A DNA stretch of 64,000 bases from Sipunculus nudus. Lineage: Eukaryota; Annelida; Sipuncula; Golfingiida; Sipunculidae. A program made the position numbers and the translations under genes. Positions 12,701-27,000 of this stretch are shown here, piece by piece; within the stretch, counting starts at the first letter, position 1; every line of letters starts with the position of its first letter. The stretch lies in contig CM049314.1 of NCBI GenBank assembly GCA_026874595.1, positions 64,082,800 through 64,146,799 on the forward strand. Direction: 5' to 3'. Under the pieces are notes generated by a model. The model ran no database searches. It was not told where the DNA came from and worked only from the letters and a program-made list of their open reading frames with translations.

Positions 12701-15019
12701 TCATGATATGTGTCATATTGTGAGGTATTGAAAGCCAACAGCCAATCAGAGTTAATCAAGTCATTCACTCCTTCGCAGTATTGGTAAGATCACAACCATT
12801 GACCCCTTGATGAATATTAATAAGGCCCAGAGACTAAAAGTAAAAAATCATTGTCATGTGACCAAGGTCTTGGTTATCCTGGATCCATACATGCCTTATA
12901 TTTGTATAAGCAACTGTTTTACACTACATGCTTCTCTTTAACCCCTTAGCACATTTCACCTTTTGTAGCATGTGGTGTTATTTATTTTAATATTTTCCTC
13001 CCGCATGTGTTTACATATACTCTTCTATTACCATTTTTCCAACTGTTAGACATATAATTCAACAGGTAGATCATAGCTCTGTTTTGTACACCGATTCCAG
13101 ATATAAACAAAAATGAAACATTTTAAAAGTTTTAATTCTTAAATTAAATTTATATTTAACATGTACAGATTTAAACATTATGTTCAGGATTTAAATTTGT
13201 CATTGTAATTAAGTAACTTAGGAAAAGGCACAAATAATGGGCTATGGTATATATTGTACATATTTTAAACAATAATCATGACACAATTCAAAGTATTTTG
13301 AATAAAAAGGGTTTTAACTCCAGCCTTCACACAATGTTATTGTGGTGCTCAGTACCTTTAGAAAAGTTATTAAGACCCATTACATGTACCCTGCTGCTTA
13401 TTGACTGAGCTTGACTAGACAAAAAAGGTTTATCACATACATATCTGCCCAATCATTAGCAATATTAGAAATGTTGTCTGTGGAATGAAACACCAATATT
13501 ATATGCTGGCCTGCATTGGACAATAAATTATCAATAAAACACAACTAAATTTAATAATAAATATTAATATCAAATATTAATATTTTTATGACAAGATTTA
13601 AAAAAAAATATTTTTCAATTTGTTGATTCTGGTAGGCATGCGGTGATAAATAAACAGAAACTGAAGAATTAAAGTCAACAAAATGGCCAATCCTCAAACT
13701 CAGTTAATTTGCCTTGAAATATCTTGATAAGCTCTCATAGTCTGCATGATTTTGTTCCAAATGCAATTCTTATTAAAAATAATTAATCCTGTTAGTACTT
13801 TGCAGAGCCATCATTAACCCATTTGATTCTTGTCAGAGCCATCGATTTTCATATTGTATTTTAGCACACACACACACACACATCTAGCATAACCTAAGAA
13901 TGTAATATTATAGCGTTTCTGTTCCGTCTTGTTAGTTGGGATTGGGAGAACAATTGTTCACCATTATTGTCTATCTGAGGCAATGGGTGTTGGCCAGTAG
14001 TAACTAATTAAAGATCAAAATTTTACTCTATTTTTATAGAGTTGATAGAATTTTCCTTTTCCAGGATTTTACATGTTGTTTCAGCTAGATTCCAGCACTT
14101 GAGGGTTTATGGTGTTAATCTTTTGATATCATGTACATAGTCGATATTATATACACGTTTGATATCATATAATTATACATGTTTACACTTCATAACATAT
14201 ATGATTTTTTACTAATCCAACCACTATTTCACAGTTCATACTTTTTTTCTAGATGTTTGAATAATTTGACAACACTTTTGACTCAAATATTGACTCAAAT
14301 ACATTTTTAAAAATGTATTAATAATTTACAAAACATTCTGTCATCATTATTAAACAAGCAAAGAGACAACTGTCACTACAAATACATTAACTATGAAACC
14401 ACCTAAGGATGCCATTTAATAGGGCCAACACCCCAGCTTTTACCTGAATCCTGTACTTTTTATGCCCCCGCCACAAAGTGGCCGGGGCATATAGTTTTAC
14501 CCATGTCCGTCCTTCTGTCATTCCGTCATTCCAAAATCAAATAGTTGTACGGACTTTTTTTCGCAATGCCTGCAGATATTGGCCTGATTTTTGGTGTGTT
14601 GCTTGATAATGACCCTTTACAGATAGAGTTTGCATTTTGCCCTTGTTGACATACTTTTGACCATACAACACTTCCTGAACTTTAACAAATTTTACAAAAT
14701 TTTACAAATGTTTCTAATTTGGCCCAGGCGGGGGCATTCGTGTTGTTCCGACACATCTAGTTTAATTATATATGATATATCTTCAACAGGTAAGATTTTA
14801 TGTTTATATCAATTTATCCCCTCACACGTAGAATCCCATATTTTAAAATGAACAGAACAATATCTTAAAGTTAAATGTTCACTATGATGTTAGAACCATG
14901 TAATATACATAATTTGAAAATATAAATTATTTTTCCCCCAAATATATTTGTTTTTATTCAGATTTGTAATTTTTTTCATGCTATTATCGAGTGTATAATA
15001 AAATTGATAATATGTTTGT

Positions 15020-15096
<77 letters not shown>

Positions 15097-18000
15097 AATT
15101 TACAATGTTGCTCCCAGCTGATGTGAGTGTATATACTGTGTTAAGTCGCTGTCAGTGTAAAGCTAAACAACTATACATGTATGTGTCATTGAAAACCACT
15201 AACATAAACACCACTCAGATCTAACATAAACACCACTCCACTCAGATGTTGACCGATATTGACCCAGTTTTCACTTTTTGTAAAGATATAGCATTTAAGG
15301 TATATGATCTCTGAGACAGAGATCACTTGGAATTCAGCTTGTAAATGAAACTGAATATTGTTTTCCATGAAATCAGGTTTGCTTGCTGTTTGTTAGTTTG
15401 GCAATACAGTTTACTAAAAACTCATTTAATCTGCAGTGAAAGCTCTAATTTAGTTGCCTAGTCCATTGTCTTTGTCGTGAAAAATGATACAGACTGACCT
15501 AGCTATTGGCTGAATGATTACTTTGCTGGGGGGGGGGGGGGGGGGGGCTTGAATTCAATGTGTATGAAAACAAGAAATATACCAGGATATCTGTGAATTT
15601 TGCAGGACAAGTTGCCTCACAAAGACACGGGGGGAAACACACTGGCTTTTGTGCTGTATCTGCCAGCTTTTGCTTAATATTTATATATATTGTTTCTGAT
15701 GTTATGATTAAATTTATGCTTTTATAGCCAACACATAAATGCTACATGCAAATTGGTGAGCCAGGTTCCTGATTGGTCAGTTTCTCTCATGCATAATTCA
15801 TGACTTAGACATTGGACTGAGTACCTGAATTAAGGCCAGCAGTCGGTTAAAGCCGCCATGTTGTGAGGCTTTATTATACATAAGGAAATAAGCTGTAGAT
15901 TTTGAAGACCTAATATTAAGATGGTTTAAAGTAGCATCCCTGGCGAAACCAACAGAATTTTTTAATCAATCAAAAAGTGCTTTTAATATATGGTATAAAG
16001 TTTAAAATTCTACTTTGAAACAAAATTGAAATTTCAATTTGTACATAAGAAAGAAAGAAGGTAGAGAGATAAATAATAAAATGGTTTTTAGGGCATTGTC
16101 AAGTAGTCTTACATTAGCTGTCAAAAAATCAGTTTCCACAATTGAAATAGAATATACACATGAATTCTGACTGATTTCGGACTGAAAGGGTTTTGCCAGG
16201 GATGCTAACTTAGGAGATGGTTATGTATATGGAGACATATATGTTACGACGATTTATTGAAACTTCGCGTTTTGTACCCTGGTCAGGATTTCTATGATGA
16301 TATAATGGAGTAGCCATGGAACTGGGGTGAGTTGGTTGTTGGGTGCGGGGTACTTGATTTCTTCCTCTCGTTCCTTCTTTCTGTTTGATCCACTGCTTAC
16401 ATAAACGTCATCCCTCGTCACTCTGGCTTAGTGTCACTGTTTACCACCAGATGTCACTGATGTTCACAGTCTGACACTGTCACTTGTCTCTGCGTGTAGA
16501 GTAATAGTTCCCACCCAACACAGTAAACAATGTTGTCAATCACTCAAATGAAATCTTATTAATGGTTCATTCCTCAGTGATTTATTAAAATCAAATAATT
16601 TTGAAAATTCCAAAGGAATTTTCATTTAACAATTTAAACACTTTCTAATAGTGGTAAAAACACCAGATTTTGTAGGCTTTAATTAGATGAGAGAAACTAT
16701 TAGAAAGATAATTTAATATCTTTTTAAATTATTCTGTTGATTATTGTTCAGAAACATAACTGTATTCCTGTGTGGGTTAACTTAAATAAAAAAGTCCAAG
16801 AAATAACACATATCCTGAAAGCGATTAATATTTAATAAAATATGGCAAAAAATGAACACACTGGAATATCAGAAATATAAAAAAATCTGTATGTAATATT
16901 CACACCAAAGCAAACATTCTAAACACAGAAATTGTTTTTAAATGTGTCTTTGATTTATTCTTTTATTTTTTTTTTAGTTTATTTTAATATTTGTGTTATT
17001 ATTATTTCACTTCATGTCACTCCAGCACATGTCAATACTACTTGGCTTTACAACCCTATGTCTACCTGTTTTTTGGAAATATTTTTCAATTATAACATTA
17101 ATTTTGAAATGCATGTTGCAAGGGAAACTTTTGGCATGAACCAAATTACAACAAAGGGCAAAAATACCTTCCAAAGTACGTCAGGAATAAATCATCAATC
17201 TTAAAATCTCTGAAAATAGTCTATGCAGCAAAGCGTATAAAGGTCACTGGTCACTAAGAAAATAGCAACATTTTACAGCTTTTGATTCACTGATACCATG
17301 TAAACACTGAAAATATTATTCAGCTGAACAAAAATGTCAAGTGACACAACTTTTCAGACCAAAGGAAAGCATACGAACAGTTAAGACCTTTGATTTAATG
17401 CACAGTTCTTCTATGTTTTATCAGGTTGTATTTTGTGGCTATATTTTTGTGAAATTAGTCAACAATATAAGTAATTAAGAAAAGAAGCTACTTAAAAAAG
17501 GTGGACACAGGTTTGTGGAACAAAGCATAGCAAGTGCTCCCCCAATCACAAACTCTTTAAAAAGACCTTCAATTGGCGTATTCCAATATCTGACTTCTTT
17601 TAACTTAAGATAATTTTTTGAAACTTTAATAAAAAAATAGGCCAGAAAACACCAGTCCAACAATATACAGGCTGTTCTGTTTGCTAATATCCACTTATTT
17701 ATAACATGTGGGGTGCCTGCCAAAGTAACCCAAATGAAAACAAGTGAATAGCTGACCTTAAGAAAAGTTTGTCATCAGCAAATTACAATCAACCACAGAT
17801 TTATGCTGTTTAATACTGAATAAGAGGGACTTGTCCTTTTTTTCAAGGAAAATCCAAGTTCCTATCAAAATCTGGTGTTGTTATGCCATTAAGATAGTGT
17901 TTAATTTAAAAACTTGATTATAGTCACAAGTACAGCATGTCCAGGATATACATTTCTTAAGAGTGATGCATAAGTACTGTATTCAGTATGTAGTTATGAA

Positions 18001-21000
18001 TAATATTCCCCATCTTCGGATATCATAAGACCTTATTATTTCAAAGGTTGTGTATTTATCAAGGAAGTGTTTAAAGGATATCAGTAATATTTGCTGCTGC
18101 CAAAGCACAGTATTGAAAATATATAAATGAATAAATTGATATTTTTTTTCACTCGTGGACAGTGGTCAATGTCAGCCTGTGGACATCAGAAAAGGAAAAA
18201 CTAGTAACTTTACGAAGTTTATCATCCAAGCTGAATTATCAGTTCAGGCTCTGGGTAAATGTGACCTAACAGGTGGTTTCAATAGAATTAAAAGGGTAAC
18301 TGAGACTAGGATGTGGTGGCTTGCTGTGAAATAATATGACAGGAAGTCATTGTTGCATGAAATGTCTGTCAGTGTCAGGTATTAACAGGCTAATCTTAAT
18401 CCACCTCAGAAGGCTAATTTTAGTCAGTGTCTCAGCTTTGCTAGTTGTTCTAATTGTGATATGACAAATTAATATGTATATGACTTGATTGATTAGTTGA
18501 TTGATATTTTTTTTACAGAAATAAAATTTACTGTATTAAGGTTGAAAAAATATTCAAAATGTTATACATGTAGTTATTTCTGGTATATATCATTATATAG
18601 TTTGCCAGTATTTAAATAATTTAGATTATAAAAACAAAATCAGGTTGCTGAATGCGGAAGATTTGGGTTAACTCGCATACAAGGATATTCCATAGGAATT
18701 CTTTTGCATAATAATAAGAATTTAAATTAATTTCACATGCAATGATGTAATTAAGTAATTTGCAGGGTTTTGTATGGTCCTGGCTATCAGTTTCTCGAAA
18801 AAATTTCTCTGGAAAATTTATTGAAGTTTCCTGATGGGTTTTTAAAATGACTTCAGTATTATATTGATAACAATTAAATGGATTACATACAAATGTTTAC
18901 ATAAAACTAATTTAGCTTTTTTTAACTTGTTAAGCAGGTCAAGGTCATGACAGCATATACTGTGTGTTTTACATATGTGAATCCTCCAATTAAATAAAAA
19001 AGTCAGTTAAGCTTTTCTGCATGCTGCATTCTGCCAGATTTAATAGAATGATATTCAAGGATGTGACATTATAATAGACCTATGTTCATTAAGAAACTGT
19101 CAAGACTTTTTTGTCAGTGTGAAACGTCAGCCTTTTATAATATCAGTACTAGTTGTATACATGGTGTAGGTATTTTAGGTGATCATAAAAGGTGAGCCTA
19201 ATATGGCCAAGAGTATGTGAGAAATTATAGATAATTAATGGCCTTATAACTTAGTCTCAGTGTTTGTATATCAGATGTTATATCAGGAACATTTTAATTA
19301 TAATTTAAAGACAGTGACTCTTAATCTATTGCTGGATTTTCCTCCATGATATTGATAATATGGAGCCTTTTTATGTTACAAGAACATTATCTTCTTGAAC
19401 CTGAAGGTTAAGCAATATTTGTTATAGTTGCAGTCAGGCTTAGAAAGTTGACACAGGTTCCAGAATTTTGTGTTTAATTAGTGCACTAGCACACTGAAAA
19501 AAATCAGTAAAATTTATGTTAATATCATAAAATGACTGTGTGATGATACTTTGATGATATGTGCTCATCCTGTGGTAAACAATGTCTTGCATTTAAGGAA
19601 AGTTTCTCATTGCCCTGTTAGGAATATAGCTGAAACATTAGAGCTAACAAGCTCAATCAGAAGATGATATTTAAGAAGCAAAATTAGTTATTCATTTAGA
19701 TTATAAGTAATGACAAAAGCTGAATGCTATTTATGATTTGGAAAAGTTTTATGAAATGAGGCCTTGTTAACTTTATATGTATAAAAAAAAGAAAAAAATG
19801 TTTATGATATTGACTGTGATATACCTATAAATTTAGTTTGGTGTTTATCATAATATTATATTATAATAAAATACAGTGATATTATCATATCATGACATAA
19901 TGTATCATCACAGCTCAAGCCTTGATTATTGATTACCCTTATACATATAGACCACTGGTTTATATTTTGTGTTCTAATTATAATCTATATTTGATTACAC
20001 ATTTCTGTTTGTGGATTATAGATCATTGATATGGGGCTACCTTGTTGATTTGCAGTGAATTGCAATTACGATTTCTCAAATGTTTGTATATATATAACTA
20101 CTTGATTCATCCAGCAAATTTCTGTTTCTTCCATAGAATTAGTTGGATATAGTTTGCTGCCCAGCAAGACATTATCTTCTTTTGTACAGATGTGAGAAGA
20201 AATAGCAAAATGCATCTTCATGTGATCTGTTTTGAATTTCGTGTACCAGTAGATTGACCCTAAGTACACCCCAAAACGTGACCCCTTTGTGATTGCCTAA
20301 AACTCCCCCCCCCCCCCCCCCACTGTATTGAATATTGTTCTATTGCAGCGTCACTTATGAAATGTTACACTTCACATTACTTATTATAACATATAATAAG
20401 CAAACTTGTCAGTTTTAACTTAAAGACTCCTCCCAGTGTAATTTAATAAAATTAATACTCTTTGACTTATGTAATAATAACTTTTAATTTCAAGAACCAT
20501 CATGACAGCTAGGTTGGGTAGCATTTTTGATAGTAACAAATATCTTCCTATGAATATCTTCCATTGATAAGAGCATTTTATTGAAGGCAAACATTTTTGT
20601 ATCAGCAAGAGAAGGAGGTTAGAAGTTCAAGATACATTATAAAGTTTAATGTGTGGACGGAATGATCAATGGAACTGGTTTCTGTAAAAATATTTAAAAG
20701 TCACATGAAATATTGTAAAAAAATATGCAAAAGCAAGAAAGTTGTTTGGATTTTTAGCTCAGCTGACTATAAGTCATCTGGGCTATAGTCGTGGTCCATT
20801 GTCCGTCATCCGTCTGTCTGTCCGTCCGTCCGTCTGGATGTCCGTCCGTAAGACAGGCACATTTCGACACCGTTGGACCTACGAATCTGAAATTAAGCAT
20901 ACAGTTAGATGTCTCTAAAATCTCCTACCATGCCAAAAATTGGGTCAATAGGACTTTGTTCCTTCGAGATATTAAGGAAAAACCTCAATTTTTTATTAGA

Positions 21001-24000
21001 AATCTATTTTCACACTTCAGGACTGCCTAATATCAAAACCACTCATCTGGTTTTCTTCATATTTACCATAAATATTCCTCTATATAGTTTCTATGTACAT
21101 GCCAGATATTAAGTCAGTATTATATCATTTAAAAAAGTTATGGGCCCAAACATAATGGACTTTGTAAAAAAATCAGGAAGATATTTGGTCACTTAAAACC
21201 AAAAGTGTTAAAGATAGGGACTTTTTTCAGTAATACAACTTTAATTAATCAAAAATCAATTGTATACCAAAAATTAGATCAAAATCTGTTAAAATTTTTT
21301 AAATATTGGCAAAAATATAAAATTGGTACCTTAAATTTTGCCCAACTTTGGCCACGGCACGTTTTTCCTGTAAGTACTGTGGATTTAATTTTCACAGTAT
21401 GTATACATAAGGATTTAATCTGTTAAAATCTTAAATTTGAAAATAAAAGCTGCAAAATTAGGCTAGTTATTGAATTTTTTTTAGGCTCTTGTTGTATTCC
21501 CTTACATTGTCAAGCAGTCCCATTGATGACTGTAGGTCATTCAGTGCACATCTCTATGCTCCCCAGGCTGTTGGCATAATATTAGATGTCCCCAAAATCT
21601 CCTACCATACCAAAAATTGGGTCATTAGGACTTTGTTCCTTCGAGATATTAAGGAAAAAAAACTCTGTTTTCCATAAAAAAAGCCATTGTTACACTTCAA
21701 GGCTGCCTAATATCAACACCACTGATCTGTTTTTGATTGTATTTAGTATTCACATTCTTTCATACATTTTCTATGAACATACCAAAAATTAGGTCAGTAT
21801 TGGGTATTATTTTGAAGTTATGGGCCAAAACATAATGCAATTTTTAAAAAAATCAGGAAATATATTTACTCACCTAACATGAGAATTGCTGAACCTAGGG
21901 ACTTTTCTTCAGGAATATAACTTTATTTAATCAAGATTCAATTGTTTACCCAAAATTATATCTGAATTTTGCAAATTTTCAAGTTATTAGCATAAATAAA
22001 AAATCAATACCTTAAATTTTGTCCAACTTTGGCACTGTTGATTTAATTTTCACAGCCTATATACATAAGGATTTAATCTTTTAAAATCTGAAATTTCAAA
22101 GAAATTGATTGGAAAGAATAGCTTTTATTCATGTTTTCATACACCATGTCAAGTGTTGTTTACATCTAGCCCACCTAGTAGTACAGCCTTCACTTGCATT
22201 ATGTAACCTTCCCCAGGCAGCTTGCCTTAGGTGAGCTTGGCCACTACTAGCAGGCTTCCCCTCTGCCCTGTACTCCCCCCCCCCCCAGATGGTGCATAAA
22301 CTAGATGAATGTTATTATTTTCTGTATTTGATTCATTCTTATTCTAGGCTATGTTACATTTTGGATTTTGTATTGTACCACCAGGGTTACAATGATTAAA
22401 GTGTAAATTTAATTGTGTCCACAAAGTGGTGTATTGCTATGAAAGTGTGGATGTTCATGAGATAAGTAATTCCATACTTCAAAGGAGTAAAAACTTCACC
22501 AGGTGTGAAATTGACTATTAATTCCAGTGATAAATTAAAACTGGGATAGTAATTAGCACAATGATATTGTTTGTCCCTCATTCAACCGACAGTGTGTATA
22601 CTTTATTTGAAAAGATGTTTTATTTTATCAAATTTACTGAATCTTTTATTTTATTTTGGTGAATAAAATTAAGCATGTACTGAAAACTCCAAGGTGCAAA
22701 ACTTTTTAATAGTGATTCAAGGAATATTCTTGTAGATGCCATGTTGTGGCATTATTTTCTTTTAAATTCAGTTTAAACATTTATGATTTAAAAATAATAA
22801 AATATATGTGTATGCATAATATGACCCAATATGAGCTACACTCTGGATATATGATGATTGCAACTTTTGCAACAATTCTAATATTTTAACTTATAGTTTC
22901 AGTTTTTTACTCTGTATATATAATGATTGCAACTTTTGCGACAATTCTAATATTTTAACTTATATTTTCAGGTTTTTTTTTTAATTAAAAATTTATAAAA
23001 CCTGTAAATAAAAAAATGATTCGGATAAAAACTTCTTAATGGAAAAGTGGATATGCTTAAAAAAAAATAGGCTTATATATAAACTTAAATGCATTATTCC
23101 CTTGAAAGTGAAATAAAGGTATTAGTCCATTCTGTCAACTTTCCTGTCCATTTGTAAATTTTCATATGCATCACAGTATCTCAAAACTTTTACTGTTTTT
23201 CTTCATGACAGTCTTGTCAGAGTATTAGTTTGCAATCATATATTTAGAACTTTACTATAACCAAGTAGGAGGGCCCCTTTCCTCTTAGCTTTTCATATTC
23301 TTATATAAATGAAAAACATTACAATAGAATATTTCTATATCCATCTTTGTGCTGCCCTCACTTTTCCCTTCTCCGAACCACATCCCAAAGTCAGCCTCAG
23401 TAAGCAAGAACAAGAAGAATCAGATATATTCATACTTTAATATTTTGTATAACTACCTATGTACATGCAAGAAATTATGTCAATATTGTGTAATATGTAG
23501 ACATAGTGGGCATCACAATAATGTACCTTGTCAAGATTAAAGAGATATTGTGTCATACAGTCACAAATTCATAAATCACTTTATCAGTATAGTTAATCAT
23601 AACATCATATCTGTCAAATTGAAAGCTTGCAGACTACCATACACTTTAGATCCTTCAACAAATAGCCTTATCATCATTCTACTACTGCTTATTACAGCTG
23701 TCATTGCATTCATATTTGCTCAAATATATCACAATTTTCAACCCCTCCTAAATAAATAAAAAATAAACCACTATATTTGACTCTATTAATCCATCAGTCA
23801 GGTAATTTCATTTATCATTTACTCATATATTACATTACATTCCTTTATAATAGCCCAACATGTCCATGATATTCATAAGCTTTATCAACTCGATATAGTA
23901 TCACAGTGGAGAAACATTTATAGTCCCAATCATGATCAGCTGAGCGCAATGACCCATGGGTCACTTGTTTAGAAGACCCCCCCCCCCCCCAAAAAAAATG

Positions 24001-27000
24001 CTTCAGTAGGAAAATTGGAGGTGCACTCATCTTTTATCTCACCTTAAAATTCCTCATAAATTTATTTTAAAATCCTGTTGTGATATTTTAGCTGTATTTA
24101 GCTGATATCTTAGGGTATTTGTTCAGTGTAAAGATCTTATAATCAAGGAATTCAGCTTCATCCCATTTGTTGTCTCTTGCTTCCCTTCATAAAGACACTT
24201 CCCTGTTTTTGCCAATATTCATACCAGCTTCTCCAGATAATGTGTTACTTTCATTCCTCATTCAGTTGCTATTTCTTTTACCATTTGTCATGGGGATGGT
24301 TCAGATAATTCAAAATATATGTGAAATGTCCAGAAGAATCCTCAGTGGACAAATGCCAAAGCATGGGAAGTAACCGATAGAAGGGTTATATCATTCATTT
24401 ACCAAAGGGATAATGAATGGAGTATCTGGAAAGGAAGTATCATAATGTCTAGAGAGGCATGGTTCAAAAAGTACATAGTGATGATAAGGGAAAGAAATAT
24501 CTTAACAGAGGAATGTTGGGAAAAGTAGGATCTGAGTGTCCACAGATAGATGATGGGAAAAGCAGAATCATCTATATGCATACAAAGGAGGATATAGGAT
24601 ATAGGTACCTACAGAGGGATGATGGGGGAAAAAAGGATCTTAAGTGCCAACAGAGGGAGGGTGGGCAATTTAGCATCTGAGTGCTGAAACAGGAATGATG
24701 GGGAAAGCAGGATCTGAGCACCCATTGAGGAATGATAGGAAAAGTTGTCAAAGTGCAGACACAGGGATGATCAGAAAAGTTTTGTCTGAGTGCCTGCAGA
24801 GTGATAATGGGGAAAGTTTGATTAGAGTTCCCACAGAGGGATGACATGAACAGTTGTGTTACAAGAGAGCAATAGCAATGGGTTGTATGTAGTGTCACCA
24901 GAGGTAAATTGATGGTACTAAGGTATCTTAGAGGGATGATTGGAAGCAATATCTTCAGGGATGGACTTGCTTTCAAAAGCAAGATGGATTGAAGAGTTGG
25001 TCATGATATTAATACAGTGATCATTGCAAAGTTGCTTAGGTCATTGTGGTAACACATGATAATTGACAGGGTAGGCTGCGTGTCAGCAAAGGGATGGTTA
25101 GAAAAGTAAGTTTTGTGTTAAAGGTGATGAATAGAAGGTTGGGACCTTGATGTCAACATAAGAATGATTTGAAGGATGGGTCCTTAGCAATAACTTAGGG
25201 TTGATCAGCAAGGTTAGACTTGTGGAGTTAATTTGGGGGGGGGGGGGGTAGACCTTGCAGTCAACTGAAGGATGATCAGAATGCCAGGCCTATTAAGTAA
25301 ACTGATGATCAGAGGGGTAGCACTTGGGAGTTAACTGAAGGATGATTGAAAGGGTTGGTCTTGGGGAGTTATCTGAGAGATGATCAGAAGTGTTGGACTA
25401 AGTGTCAGCAGAATGATGACTTAAAGGGTATGGTCTTGGTGTCAACTGAGGGCTGATTGGAAGAATAGGCCTTGATATCAACAGAGAAATAGGTAGAAGG
25501 GACATGCGGTGGGTAGAGGGATAATTTGAAGGTTTGATTTTGGGATTAACCAAGGGATAATTTGAAGGGTAGCTCTGGTATCAGTTGAGGGATGAATAAA
25601 AGGGTACATCATGGTGTCAACACTTGGGATCGGATAGCTAGAAACTCTTGTGTCAGGAGAGGAATAATTTGAAGGGCATCTGGAGGAATTATTTTTAAGA
25701 TCAGAAATCTTTTTCAGAAAGTAGGTGACTCAAAGAGCATGGTCCCGATTTGAAAAAGAGGGGTTTTGAAATTTAGTCATGGACACAGCAGGAATTGAAG
25801 ATGACAAGAAGAGAATGGTCACAAGAGGGTTATTAGGAAGGGTAGCAACAGGGAATTTTGAAGGACGTGATTATAGCCTCACCAGAGAATTAATTGACAG
25901 GGTGAGACAAGGTGTTAAGAGGGGGATAATTCAATTGGCAGGACTGGATGTCAGTAGTGTGTTGATGGGAAGAGTAGATCTTAGTGTGAGTAATTTGGTG
26001 ATGCAGTCAAATGCAGTGCAGATATCTTAAAGTGGTTTCCAAAAAGATGGATGCTTGGAAGGGTAGGTCTTGGTATCAGCAGACGGATGAAAAGAAGGGC
26101 TCAACATAATGTTACCCTTGGTGATTGCATATGTAGGACCTCTTGTGTCATGGGAGGAATAATTTGAAAGGAAATTGGGATAATGATTTGGAATATTGGA
26201 AATCTTGTCACAAGGGAAGATTCGAAAGGCATAATATCTACTTGAAATTGAATTTGTTGGAAATTTAATCATTGAGACAACAGGATGTAAGATGAGATGA
26301 AAAGAAGAGTCACAATAAGGATATTAGGATCGGTACCAAAATGATAGTTTTGAAAAGCATGATCTTAGCCTTATCAGAGGAATAAGGAAAATAATTAGAT
26401 GGGTAGGACTAGATGTCAAAAGGGATTGTTTTTAAGGGCAGTTCATGATATCAGCAGAGGTAAAGTTGCCAAGGCAAGGATGTAGCAGTTTACTTTTCTC
26501 AAATTAAAGGATGTCTGGGGTGTCGGTGGCTTATTCCTCACCCAATAATCCTTACAAATTCTGGGGAGGGTAAACTTTCAAATCCCATGGTTCAAATTAT
26601 GCAGTCAAATGCAGTGCAAATATTTTAAAGTGGTATTCACTGATTTGTAATATCATCAGTTGTATATCAGCATTGACTTTTATATTAAAATAAAATATAT
26701 ATGTATATATCAATCAATATTATTTTAGACAATATTTCCCTGCAGACTTTGTACTACGATAAGATAAATCAAGCCAAATGCATGCTACTTGTACTAATCC
26801 TATTGTATAAAATGCAGCAGCACATTTTGTTTGTATGTTTGTGTGTTTGTTGTGTTGTTTATTTTGCAGTTCTTCTCATATCTGTAGCATGGTTCTATCA
26901 CAGTTTTCCAGAAATGCTATCTTATTATTTCTTTTAGCTGTGATTAGTTTGTCATAGCATGTGTATGAATTTTGATGTTGTATTGTTGAATGCCTACTGT

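Noticed and set aside
15605-15676. Possible extra AP1S last exon after GCAG at 15601-15604
   Set aside because: The frame gives [13 protein letters not shown] and further residues with no acidic/Gly-Leu tail pattern, and the polypyrimidine tract is poor.
24459-26272. Several ORFs of 73 to 136 codons on both strands
   Set aside because: All lie in the degenerate minisatellite and read its repeat unit.
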